Of a stretch of 64,000 nucleotides of DNA, positions 35,861 through 47,167 are shown piece by piece; position 1 is the first letter of the stretch; each line of letters opens with the position of its first letter. The stretch comes from Angiostrongylus vasorum (taxonomy: Eukaryota > Nematoda > Chromadorea > Rhabditida > Metastrongylidae). The stretch covers positions 310,001 through 374,000 of the forward strand of contig JADANN010000107.1 in NCBI GenBank assembly GCA_018806985.1, given 5' to 3'. The notes under the pieces were generated by a model. The model ran no database searches, was not told the DNA's origin, and saw only the letters and a program-made list of their open reading frames with translations. A program made the position numbers and the translations under genes.

Positions 35861-36119
35861 TCTTTCAACATCTGGTGATGATTTTTCGCTTACTGGAGTA
35901 TTTCAAACGTTATTGTGAAGATACTTCGCTCTTTCCCATAATCTGCAATATATTCCTACACAGTACTCTTTCATTTTTTGAATACATCTTAAATAAGAGT
36001 CTTGCAAAAAAATATGGGCACACAACGTGGCTTTTGAAATATCCAATCCGACACAATCGGCTGAGAATAAAAATGATGCATTGGAGAGCACTAAGTGGGT
36101 TAACGAAATCCTAGTCATT

Positions 36120-36470
36120 CAATTCCTTATCCTGTACTATACGACCCGACTTCACGTCTTCCGTGCTGGTCCCAGCACTTTTCACATTCGCTTCGTTTTC
36201 TCGCATCCACTATCCACAATGGTCTTCCTACTTTAGTGTGTTCGTTCGGCTGTTCGCCAACGTATTCGTCCCCGCACGCTTTACAAGGGATCAGATAGGC
36301 TGTACCCGAACTCATGCAATCACCGTCTCTACCGTTAGGGCAAATTATGCAGTTTTCCTTTGAACATAGACGGTCATATAGGCGCTTGCGAACTAGCTGG
36401 CGTCTTAGAGTGTCCGATTGTATTTCTATCACTCCTACGAAACTCCTACGTCCGACTTTCTATTAACTTC
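36120..36470 (-). pseudogene. PLE endonuclease fragment, interrupted
   Basis: Contains LRRQLVRKRLYDRLC, ICPNGRDGDCMS and CGDEYVGE. The frame is then rearranged, with the next block out of order (HTKVGRPLWIVDARK), so the catalytic Arg region is lost. Confidence 0.7.
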
Positions 36471-36546
36471 GGCATTGATCAAGTAATTCTTCGTATTCTT
36501 GTTGAGCAAACACGAGGTGTTATTTTTATTCTTTATTCACGAACAA

Positions 36547-36582
36547 GATGAGGTTTCGGCGGATTTCGCCCTCCTCAGAGCC
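36547..36582 (-). ncRNA. hammerhead ribozyme-like motif (PLE type)
   Basis: Minus strand: GGCU, CUGAGGA, stem II GGCG/CGCC, GAAAC. Both core boxes are intact. The cleavage-site GUH reads CUC, and the 3' strand of stem I does not pair well. It lies about 200 bp after the endonuclease frame of the next PLE. Confidence 0.5.
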
Positions 36583-36777
36583 TGGAGTGCTCAAGTTGAC
36601 AGCAATCTATTCGGCTAAACACCTCCATAACCAAACAGAGAAAACGCTGAACCGAGATTCCAATCACATTCAACACAGCTTTGCACACTCATCGATTTCT
36701 ATGAGGCTTCCACTGAGTATGTCGCGTGGAGACCAACCACACAGAATTCACATGGAGGCGTAATATGCCCCCTCCCA

Positions 36778-37280
36778 TCAAAATAACAGCTTTATATACT
36801 GCCCAATATCACGTGTGATAATGAGGCATTCTTCCCTGCGGTTCATTTTCGGATTTCTGGAATTGATCCAGAACGCCTCGAGAGTTTTGTGCGCTTGTGT
36901 TCGCGATTCCCGTGCGAGGATCGTGACACGCACTTCAAAGTCCTCCCCGCTATGTCTCTGGGTCCTATGCGTGCCCAGTGGGGTATTTGGTTTACGTTTG
37001 CCGACTAGGTGTTCTTTTTTATGCGGACAAAGAGGGATCTGCCCGTTTCGCCAATGTATTCGTCTCCGCACGCCTTACAGGAGATCGGGTAAACTATACC
37101 CGAGCTCATGCAATCACCGTCTCTACCATTAGGGCAAACTATGCAATTTTGCGTTGCACATAGACGGTCATATAGGCGGTTACGAACTAGCTGACCCCCT
37201 AAGATTACTCGGTGGCATTTGAACTACATTTACCGAATTCTCTAGACCCGCCCTTCTTAAGCAACGTTTTATAGCTGCCC
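36778..37280 (-). pseudogene. PLE GIY-YIG endonuclease region
   Basis: In two frames: QLVRNRLYDRLCATQNCIVC, CGDEYIGETGRS (catalytic core, 37050-37090), then KEHLVGKRKPNTPLGTHRTQ and a tail ending FWINSRNPKMNRREECLI. A frameshift lies at about 37075. Confidence 0.85.
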
Positions 37281-37739
37281 TTACATCATTTGAGATGAAG
37301 GGTAGGATGAATGGGACCTTTTCATCACTAGAGTTGTCGTTTGGGGGGTCTAGGATTTCCCCTACACCTGTCCCAAGCTACAGTTTTGTAGCCATTAGAA
37401 ATGGCTATTAGCCGCGCCAAGTTCCGGGACTCCTCTCTTTGTTCTCTTCCCGTGCACACGTTGGTTGCTGTTCGAAACATGTTTCTTACAAGCGCCCTTT
37501 TCGTGTGAGAGAGGTGAGAGGGAGAGGTAATGAACCAAGATGTTTTTATTACTTGGCTTTCGGTATCACTACGTAATGTAGCCGTTTTCTGACAGGCTAA
37601 TTTGGATGTTCAGGAATGAAAGCCAGTTTTCTTTCGGTTTCTCTCGGGTAAACTTGATACACTCTGACTGTTCATTCAACAACTCGAAACAATACATTGG
37701 CAAGGTTTGGTGCTAGTCGTTGTCTCATTGTCAGCCCTC

Positions 37740-38303
37740 TCATTTGCGCGCAATACCGAGGCACTCCTTTAAGAGTATCATCAACTGTTGAATCGAGAAG
37801 CCATACATGTTTATTGCTCCTTCGTGTTGTATAAGGAGTTCGAATATGGCTTGCATTGTGGAGTCGTTCGACACGTTAGTGTAAAGGGCGGTAACGTCGA
37901 ACGACTCCATAACGTACGCGCTTTTGCGACGTGCGTTGCGCAGACGGTCTACGAACATTTGGGTGTTCGTGAGATGGGCTGGTATGTGCTTAAGCAACTG
38001 GTTGAGTATTAGATTTATAAACCAAGCAATTCTATCCGTAAGCCAGTCTGCGCAACTGATGATGGGTCTAATTTTAAAGGTGGAGGGGTCGGTGGACACC
38101 AGATCATCAGCGGATATTAACTTATGGGTCTTGATAAGTAAGTATAAGACAGGACATGTCGGCACTTCGATCTTAGAATGCGAAATGTCTGCTGGTTTTA
38201 AACCTGCTGCGCTTGCCATTTTGACCCATTCGTTGTTTAGTTTTTTGATTTTGACTTCTGAATTCCTTTTCAGTTGAGGCACGATAAAGAGTTGTGTCTT
38301 CAA
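37740..38303 (-). pseudogene. PLE reverse transcriptase fragment
   Basis: 187 codons open. Motifs typical of PLE RTs: CPVLYLLIKTHK near residue 50, FKIRPIISC near residue 76, SFDVTALYTNV near residue 130 (motif A with its Asp). Motif C (YxDD) is absent because of a deletion. The upstream part (38173-38421) continues it after a frameshift and contains VSDKGGEFVVIP. Confidence 0.9.
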
Positions 38304-38470
38304 AATGATTTTCCGTTATATCGACATCTAACTGGCGAGGAATTACTACAAACTCTCCACCCTTATCACTAACTGATACTCTAATGCCCTTTGATTTTAT
38401 TAGCTCTCGAACCTGTCGCATACCAGATTTTTACGCCGCTGTAAGGTTCGAACTAAACTTTTTTCGCGCG

Positions 38471-38876
38471 ATAATGGTTAAGGACTTTGAGAGTTTCGGT
38501 CGAAAATATACGAAATTTTTATATAGACTTCGTCGTTTGGGTCTTGCTGTCTAAAGAATAACCGAGGAAATGGGGGGTGGCGGTACTTTTCTGACATTCC
38601 TTCATTGGAGAACTGAATCTTTTACCGAAGGTATTTTTTTGCCCAATTTCTCAATTAGTCGCTATTATTAGTTGTAACTTCTGAGGAGTATTCGAAGCTG
38701 AATGGGAAAATTAAATAGTGTCTTAAAGTTTGGCGGAATCTGATGAATCGTCTTACCTTCCAGTACATACTTTGAGGTACTGTGAGTTCATATTCAGATC
38801 CGCATAAATTCCTTGTAATAAATCGTAACATGATCATAATTCGCCATAGAGTCGCTTAAGTCGGGAAGAAGTTAAC
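38471..38876. other. no recognised feature
   Basis: Short AT-rich spacer. Confidence 0.4.
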
Positions 38877-39164
38877 TAAAAGGATAAGAGGTTAAAGCTC
38901 TTGGCGTTGATCAATCTCTAAGGGATGCCCCCGTGCATTCGACTTCAATAAGTATCGTTGGAGGTGATTGAATGCATATCTGACCTTTACAATAACTCGC
39001 GGTGGCCTGCCGATTTATCGAATCAGTGCTGCTATCCTCCCTGACAAGTCTGGTACTAATTTCCCGACCCCGGATGGATGGAGGACTTGCTGGACCATGA
39101 GCGCGGGGATCGATTCCACGTTTGTGTCGCAGTGGCGGCCCCAACCACTACGCCACATGAGAAC
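38877..39164 (-). mobile_element. SINE-A copy, full length
   Basis: Tail AAAAGGATAAGAGG at 38879-38892. In reverse, the head is ATGTGGCGTAGTGGTTGGGG (box A) and GGAATCGATCCCC (box B-like). Confidence 0.85.
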
Positions 39165-39450
39165 CTAAGACAACGATTAGGAAAATAAATCGTCATCTAT
39201 TGAAGAATATCTCATCTCAAAGAAAAAATATGCTTCAACGGTAATCAAGTGGTGAAAGGAACAATTCCATTCCAATCGTAACAAGGAGGTTTTCTCAATT
39301 TTATTGCACAAATAAAAGCGAATTCGGTGTCTCAATTTATATGTGCCATTTTTCTCAATTTTTTGAGTTCGAACGGTCAACGAAGCTTTCAGGGTTTTTT
39401 TGCCTTCTACTTGTTCTGAAATTTAGATGTTTTGTGTTAGATAGTACAAA

Positions 39451-39812
39451 CTACGCTCCCAACGATCTACTGCCTCATCGTGGCTGGGAGGTGTTCCTGG
39501 GTGTCGGGCTGCAATGTAGAGAGTGGGGGTCACCCACAACGCCTCCCAAGTTGAGCACTCCGACGTTTCCATCTTGATACCCAGCTAATAGTAAACCAGT
39601 GTCCTGGTATCGAACTAGTCGCATGGTAGTAAATCTACTTCTGGTCCACTAGGGCCGGCGACTAGTTGAATAGACGACGACCTGAGGAAGCTTTCGGCTA
39701 CGCTGACTTCTGGACTCCAAGGAATCACGATGGCTAAACTAGTAGATCTTCGGAGAATGGAAATTGTGCTGGGACCCGTACGACAAGAGAAGAAGGGTCA
39801 TCCAAGCGTCCA
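39451..39812 (+). repeat. repeat family B copy
   Basis: From CCCAACGATCTACTGCC to CCAAGCGTCCAAG. Confidence 0.75.
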
Positions 39813-40880
39813 AGTAAGTAATACAAACTACCTCTACTGCGTGGTATACTTCGGTTTTTTTCGCGACTCTTCTTCTTTAATGGTGTGGTCTGTGAAGGAA
39901 CAGGTTTATCCGACCAAATTTTTTGCGGCTTGGAGGACATATGTTGACAAAACTTTTTCACTATAGCACAGCCAGAGCATTCTCAGCTCATCATCAACTG
40001 TTAAGGGCAACATTATAGTGGGGTAGCATATTGAAGTGCTCAAATATATTGATGTAGTTCTCATCATGTAGATGATGGAACTGATGGCGATGAACACTAA
40101 AACAAATAACTCTTCGCGAATAAGTACAAAGAAAACATGCAGTACTTGAACTCGACGGTAGTACAGACGTTTCGAAAATTTCATTCTTAGTTATAAAATC
40201 CTCGCCACTGAAAGTTTCACCCTTTTCACCAATAATTTGCAGCATCCTTCATGATAAACACCTTCGCAAATAAAATTGTCAGTTGAATTCCACCTCGATG
40301 CAAGTCTGCTTTGACTCTAAAACAGGAACTCCCGTTCCACATTTTTGCCCTGTTCCATGTAACATTCATTATACGTGAAAAAAGTAGGTGATGTAGTGTG
40401 ATACATCTTTCCTTTACGGAAGATTTTCCAAAAAAGAAAAAAAACAAGGGTTTAACCGTCCTTTTGCATCTCGGCAAACCGTCAAATTTATGTCCAGCTG
40501 AACACCCACCCAGTAAAGCAAAACTATTGATACATAATGCCTCAGAGGCCCGCATGTTATGCATACGTGGTGGAGCAAAATGGACGACCTACACATATCT
40601 TTCACATTTTCTTCTTAGCGAATTGTTTCGCAATACAGAGTTTACTTGCTGCACTTTTTACCCTACACCGATAGCTTGTCGAACAGCGGCCGTATTGTTG
40701 GCCTGACCCATGAAAAGTTGCATTGCTCACTCAATAACTGACACATTTTATTATGACGGAGTGTTGTTGTTAAAAACTGTATGCACCATAGAGACTGCAG
40801 TCGTTGAAGACATGGAAGAATGGTTTGGCTTGGATACATGAATTCAACTCAACTTAGGGACAACTTTTCCCAACGATGAA
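39813..40880. other. no recognised feature
   Basis: Antisense pairs of 60-112-codon frames at 39906-40706, none resembling a known family. Splice-like signals are present but I could not build a model. Confidence 0.4.
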
Positions 40881-41115
40881 AGATAAAAGGATATCGATCA
40901 CGGCGTTCATCAACTCCCTGAGAGGTGCGCCTTGCATTCGACTTCATCAAACATCCTTAGAGCACACTGAAAGTATATCTGACCTGTACAATGATTTGTG
41001 TTTTCCTACCGATGGACCAAGTTAGTGGTGCTGCCCTTCCAATAAAGTCTTTTATCAATCTTTCAACCTCGGAATAATAGAGGACATAGTAGTGAGTCTT
41101 GGGCGCTGAAGTCGA
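40880..41115 (-). mobile_element. decayed SINE-A fragment
   Basis: AAAAGGATATCGATCACGGC to GGGCGCTGAAGTCG follows the SINE-A order with many changes. Confidence 0.5.
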
Positions 41116-41299
41116 ATTTTTGGTTCGTGTTTTATTTCTTTCAGGGAGTACAAGTTATACAAGATCTGCTTTGAAAACGTATCGTTATCGTCTAAGGAAG
41201 CATGCTTGCTAATTTGTTAAATATCTATTAGTATGCCATAAAATAGACCGTCTCGTAGAGAAATGAATTATTATCATAGGGGCAATCAGTCTTGTCAGC

Positions 41300-43840
41300 A
41301 ACCGTGTGTAGTGATCCGTCACAGTTTAAATGAGGTCCATGCAGCAAAATCCCTGTCGCAATCATGCTTCTCAACTAATTGCGCCTCATCCAATGTCCTT
41401 GACATGCGAAACAGGAAAATATTCATAATGAGCTTGTAGTGTACGCTTAACAAGCATATAGAACGATAGTTACAAAGATCCCTTCGGTCACCTTTCTTGA
41501 ACAGAATGACCGTGCGCGCCGTCCTCCACTGGTGTGGGAGCTTCACCTTTTAAAGGTAGCCTATTGTTTGGTTTGCGAGAAGTACATACGAATTTATAGC
41601 TTTCTGTTGGTGGTGGGTATCTGGTACTCGTGCTGTGCCCTTTTTTTCTTACTTTCTATCACAACTCGAACCCACGGCGGAAGAATTCAAGGTGATTTTT
41701 TCCCAGCGAGAGTTTAAGGTCCGTAACGGGAGCTGTGCATGGGAAATGGCTGGTGCAGCAGTTTTCCGTCATCAATTCGACATCATCTCGGGAGGTCTCA
41801 ATGAGCCCTTCTTCGTTCACAGACGCTGAAAACTAAACATTATAATCGCAGAAGTCCCAATGACACTTTTTCAGACTCGTTCTCTTCTCTGCCGTTTCTG
41901 ACACTTTCATCTGCTTATACCGAAGTAGATCTTCTGGTAAAGCTGTTCTGCAACTCGTATTTATTGCTAGCCGTCTTAAACATTTCCCAGTAGGATCAAG
42001 CTCCAGCTTCATTTTTTTCTTCGAGGAAATCCTTATTGTAATGGAGGTGAAACTTTTTTCTTGAGAAGTGGAGGCGAATTCGGTACATCTTTTAAATCCT
42101 TCGATAAGCAGCTCGTAGTCTTCGGACAGATCTTAATCTGACCTCTGCAGAGGATTTGGTTTGTAATGTTCTAGTTATTTACAGTTAGATCTTTTTATAG
42201 TGATTCGCAGTGACGTTGTTGATTGCAGTTACTGTGAAACACGACTTGCTTGTGATAGATTTATTTCAACTAGAATGTACGCTACAATGAAAGAGGAAGC
42301 AGTTGGTGGCCGTGAATCAGTATGGTAGGAAGGTTTTGAAGCTCTAGTCGTAATGATTCCAAGCAAACTTGTATCCAAAGACAGGGCAGAGACTTTTCTC
42401 TTATACAATACTATTTCGCCATAGTCATTTGATTCAAAAGCAATTAGTCCATGCTTGGCAACACCCTGGACACAACAACAAAGAAATGTCCTAAAGATAT
42501 TAATCAGCTATGTTTTGGTTGACGGGCCAAAAATATCTCGTTTCGTGCGACAGAATTTCTGTGCAATTAGACTCTTTTTTCGCGGACAACGACATGAATT
42601 CTTTTCCAGTTTATGGGTGAATTGAATCTTCGTTGGAATAAGGTGATGATCGAACCTAGTACAGATTGACTGACTACCGATGTTTCATGTAGGTACCATC
42701 TTCTCTTTGTTAGAATATCGTCGATCTCAGCATGAATCGTGCCGTTAGGAGACACCCATGTCCTGCGGCGCCTTTCATTCTCCTGGCGAAACGAGTTTCA
42801 ATGGAAGAGACGTGCTGCCGACAAGAGTCTTGCGAGACGGTTTCCATTTTCATTTCTTTCTCCTAATCCAAATTTTCCGATCCTATATTCGCCTTCGTTA
42901 AACTTTTTCTATTTTGGCATTGAGCTCTCCGACAACAAACTCATAATAAGCTTTCTCATTGCTGATAACTTCCCTTAACTGATAGTAGAACGCATCCAAT
43001 ACATACTCATCAGCTGCTTCGGTCGGTGAGAAGCAATTGTTCATTACGATCATCTTATGCTGAAAGCTTCAGCTGAAGACGAAGAACAGCCATTCGAGGG
43101 GAGAGCATGTCGTACGAGTCGACGAAATAGGCAATGGACGGGTGAACGACAGAGCCTACGCCACCGGCATTTTGTGATTGGACCTAATCCCCGTTGAGTT
43201 GATAGCAAGCAGATCAGCATCTGTGATGACTGTTCGGGCATTATACGTGCAGAGTAAGAGTTCCTATCCAAGGCGTGTTGTGCGCGTGCGTGTTTGTCGG
43301 GTTCGGTTACAGCGACGTCCTGGAGAGCTCGGAATTTTGTGGCCTCTCACCACTTGTCCCACCTCCTGACTTCGCAGAAAAGAGCGTGCAGTGTGCGTGG
43401 CACTAAGGGTCACCTATTGCTAGCTGAGCAGTTTGATCTTCTCTGCAGTCTTGATCTAATATTGTAAGGGCATATCCGGGTCTTTACCACGATGTGGGTC
43501 TGAAGAAAGTATCTTTTCGGCAACGACTACTTCGCTCGGTCTTCCTACCAGTTGATTCGAAGACGACGTTAAAAGCGAAATCAAAAACGAAACTAGGAGT
43601 GAAAAAAAATAGCCAACCACTCCAGACGATGTAGAATCCGAAGTTCCGTGTATGGGTAGGCCAATGTAACTCATTGTTTGGGGGCAGGTGTGCACTGAAT
43701 TACCTCTATCCATGCTTGATGAAGTAGGGCGAATAGCATATATCGTAGGGTTAGACCAACGCCGAGCTTTATCCTTGTTGATGGGACTTATCGGGAAGCA
43801 ACATGTCTGGGTAGTGGAAAACGAAAAGATGTGCATTATG
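41300..43840 (-). mobile_element. older LINE of a second RTE-like family
   Basis: Minus-strand remnants in the order of an APE-RT LINE: a Ser-rich N-terminal frame (43456-43836), NARTV plus ADLLA-like endonuclease start near 43230, GELNAKIEK near 42930, SPNGTIHAEIDDI near 42740 (the IDH region), and RT fingers at 41319-41546 (TVILFKKGDRRDLCNYR). It is clearly more diverged from the other LINEs than they are from each other. Middle parts are full of stops. Confidence 0.7.
43706..43780 (+). mobile_element. 3' end of a SINE-A
   Basis: CCATGCTTGATGAAGTAGGG to GCCGAGCTTTATCCTT matches the last 75 bp of the family. Confidence 0.5.
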
Positions 43841-44260
43841 CAGAAAAGGAAACCTAGCGATATCGCCTACTATGCCTGACAGCTGTCGTAGGCATGCTCT
43901 TCACTCAACTCAGTCTCAACAGGAATGATACAACAGTCAATAAAATACTATTGCACGAAACACGAAGAGAAGATATCTTTGAACCTGCACTAGACGTCAA
44001 GGCAATCTATCCAAACATTAAGTTATACATGACGAAGAAATATATCTAAATATATATTCACAGTTCAAATACAGCGTAAAGACTTCAGCACTATTTCACA
44101 GGGAACTCGTGCGAAAATCTGTTTTTGTAAGTCACCAAGGGTTAAGGATAGCTCTTCACGACTCAAGGCCGATGACACAATACACTCCTGTAATGAACAA
44201 GGATTAAACTGATTAAACACAAAGGGTTGCAAAAAAAGTCTCTGTTTGCTGCAATAAAGA
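43841..44260. other. no recognised feature
   Basis: AT-rich sequence, nothing identified. Confidence 0.4.
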
Positions 44261-44262
44261 CT

Positions 44263-44552
44263 AAAGGATAAAGATCTCGGCGTTGATCAATCCCTGAGGG
44301 ACGCGCCGTGCTATCGTCTTGATTAAGCATCGCTTGGAGGTGATTGAATGCATATCTGGTCTTTACAATGACTCATGGTGGCCTATCGATGTATCGAGCC
44401 AGTGCTGCTTTCCTCCCAGACAAATCTGGTACCAATTTGCCGACCCCGGAGGTATGGGGGGCTTGGTGATCCACAGGCGTAGGGAACGATCCCATGTGTG
44501 TATTGCAGGGCGCCTCCGACCACTGCGCCACAAGCGCCCTATTTGCTGCATT
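44263..44552 (-). mobile_element. SINE-A copy, full length
   Basis: Tail AAAGGATAAAGATCTCGGCG at 44263-44282; the head in reverse, GTGGCGCAGTGGTCGGAGG, is a clear box A. Confidence 0.85.
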
Positions 44553-44639
44553 AGTCTGTTCTACATGTAACGAGTGTTGTGCCCAATCTATTTTGGTTCT
44601 CATGTGTCGACTATTACCGTAGAATAAAGAATACACATG

Positions 44640-44790
44640 GGATCGATTGCGATGCAACGGTGGGCGACTGCGAGTCATTTATGAAGGCCAAACATGCATT
44701 CAATCAACTTCAAACGGTGTTTGAAGAACTCGAATGCATGGCGCATTCCTAAGCAATTGATCAACGCCGAGAGCTTTATCCTTTCTCTAT
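44640..44790 (+). mobile_element. SINE-A 3' half, inverted relative to its neighbour
   Basis: From TGGGCGACTGCGAGTCATTT to GCTTTATCCTTTC. Together with 44263-44552 it makes a head-to-head pair. Confidence 0.7.
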
Positions 44791-45420
44791 ATTCCCCTGA
44801 TAAGGTATTAGGCTGGAAAGTACACTGTATACTGAAGTACTTTTCCGCAAAATACCGAATCCATAATCTAGAAGTATATAGAGCGATCCCTATATCCAAA
44901 GAAAAAAAGCACTATAAAGAACAAAGACACACCATATATAAAGGATTTATCCTTAAAGATCTATCATAGAGTCACAATATCGCCTTTTAACACAACTAAC
45001 CAGAAGTGAATAGATTCATGAAAGGAAACAGGGATAGATGTGTAGAGCAAAACAATTTTGGCACTAGTGAAATAGAGTCAATGTCTATTAAGATGTTGAA
45101 CATAGCTGGACTACTAAAAAATTACATTGTTTCTAATTATTCTCTTAAATCTCATTTCTATATACACTCATTCTTCACTTAGAGGACGTGGACTTCGCCA
45201 AACGAATGCTCTAGTAACGGTGTTTCTGGACACCTGAATCGTATTGACAGTGGGAACGTTAATTATCGGTAATATTGTATAAAATTAGCTTACTTCAATC
45301 AATTAATAGCATTCAATGAATCCTAGTAGGAGAAAAAATCTCTAGGAAAATATCAACTATTAAGTAGAGTATAAGACAAGATGAAGCCAAAAAAAGAGAC
45401 TGAATTTCAATTCTGTTTGA
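44791..45420. other. no recognised feature
   Basis: AT-rich sequence, nothing identified. Confidence 0.4.
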
Positions 45421-45424
45421 GAAT

Positions 45425-45750
45425 GACAATACAACTTGAATGATGTTGAGATATTTGCAAAACTCCGGATCGCAGGTGTTTGCGGTGAGGAACGAACGCG
45501 CTATTGGTCAATCCCGCTGACGGGTGATTGCTGATGACAGAAATCGATAGCACTAGCTGAGTGACAGGCGAAACGAAGGATCCGTATGGTGTGGTGGTGA
45601 ACGCGTTACTCCCCGGAAAGGACAATAGCGCGTTCGTTCCCCCACCGCAGACAACTGCGATCCGGAGTTTTGCAAATATCTCAGCATCATTGAAGTTATA
45701 TTTCACAATGTATACTCTGTCGTTAAAAAGAGTAGGCAGTAAATAATAAG
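45425..45750. mobile_element. family C fold-back element
   Basis: The left arm (ATATTTGCAAAACTCCGGATCGCAG... ACGAACGCGCTATTG) recurs inverted at 45620-45690. The centre contains the GACGGGTGATTGCTGATG sequence of family C. Confidence 0.7.
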
Positions 45751-46987
45751 TCAAAATAATGACAATACAGAAAGAAAGTCAATCGCAAATAAATCAGTAT
45801 AAAATAACAGACCGAACTTATAGCTCTTTCGTGATGGGAATTTTGGACCTTTTACTCTACAAAACAGCTTGTCTAAAGCAAGTTTTGTATTTTCGTAATC
45901 TACGTAGTGTTTCATGTCTTTTTTTTTCAGACGAATTTCAACTACTGAAGACACCACAATGTTTTGACTTCTATCTACTGCCTGATGTTTTCTATGGAAC
46001 AGTACAACGAGGAATTATAAATAAAAGGATTCTGTGATATGCGCAAAACTCGAAACTTCAGCTGAACTTCGAACCCAGGGCTGCTCTTTCCAGGGCTCAC
46101 TGAGCTGGGGAAAAAAACAAGCTCAGAGGAAGACAAAGTAAGGACCTGAGTGGGTATGGTGATAGCACATGAGTTCACCGATAAGGGTAATCAAAGGTTC
46201 GAAGCACACACAGGTCCCGACTTTTTTTAATATCAGAGAAACATGTCTAAGGTGGAAACTCCAGTTCTCGATCGCCAACGCTTACTCCACTGTCCATACA
46301 TAGAGACTGCTTCTTCGTCTGTTCCACACAAGAACAGATGGATGAGTGCATTAAATTCTTAAACAGAGAGTCAGAGTATATGAAATTCACACGGGAAAAA
46401 CCAACCGAGAACTGGCCTACATTCTTAAACATTCAAATTAGGCTCTCAGAAAGTGGCTATATAACAAAATGGTATCGTAAGCCAAGTAGTAAAATATGCT
46501 AGTTCACTACCACTCCTCTTATCCTTCACACATGAGAAAAAAGCCTCATCAAGAACATGTACCGAACGGCTAAAAGTCTGTGCACAGGAGAAGAGGAAAG
46601 GAAGGAATCGCAAAACCTGGCACGAAAAATAACCATTTCCAATGGCTATGAAGCAGAAGCCACTCGGGGTCGGACAAAAGGTAGAATTTCCCCAAAGATA
46701 GTGTTTCGAACGTAACTAAACTCCCCTTTGAAGATACCGTTCATATCAAAAGAAATAAGCAACAGCATTAAGAGATGCTTAAGAAAAAAGCGGTCTTGAA
46801 AATCATGTGGCGATTATTGACCTCCCACCGAATACCTTGCGCCGTTAATTAGTTCGCAACCGCCTCTATGATCGTTTGTGGAGTTCAGAAAACTCTATGA
46901 TCTATCGCTTTTCTCTTAGCATTCGGGAGGTTTGTTTAAACAGCATATGTTTACTTCCATAAAATAACACATATACAACACAGTCGT

Positions 46988-47023
46988 AGTTGACGTTTCG
47001 ACAGTATCGCCTTCTTCAGAGCC
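46988..47023 (-). ncRNA. hammerhead ribozyme-like motif, core intact
   Basis: Minus strand: GGCU, CUGAAGA, stem II (AGGCGAUACUGUC, with G-U pairs), GAAAC, GUC. All three core boxes fit; stem I 3' strand is AACU, a weak partner for GGCU. Confidence 0.55.
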
Positions 47024-47131
47024 TGGACGCGTATAGTGATACGCAATTTAATGTGTCAAACGCTTCAATACGTGAACGTGAATTATTGAAGCGTTTCACA
47101 TAGTAAATTGCATATCAGTATACCCTTCCAG

Positions 47132-47167
47132 GGCTCCGAAGAAGACGATACAGCTAAAAACCTCATC
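47132..47167 (+). ncRNA. degenerate hammerhead-like motif in opposite arm
   Basis: GGCU-CCGAAGA-stem II-AAAAC-CUC: the mirror of 46988-47023 with two core substitutions. Confidence 0.4.

Larger units (their letters stand above)
36590..38470 (-). mobile_element. Penelope-like element with RT and endonuclease, deleted
   Basis: The most complete PLE here. Minus-strand order: N-terminal region 38173-38421, RT 37740-38303, thumb remnants 37380-37740, endonuclease 36778-37280. The RT stretch runs out at about 37745, and sequence after it resumes well downstream, so the YxDD catalytic block is gone. Several frameshifts; not autonomous. Confidence 0.85.

Noticed and set aside
43456..43836. 126-codon minus-strand gene
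   Set aside because: Part of it is a reversed SINE-A tail and the rest is the 5' end of an old LINE.
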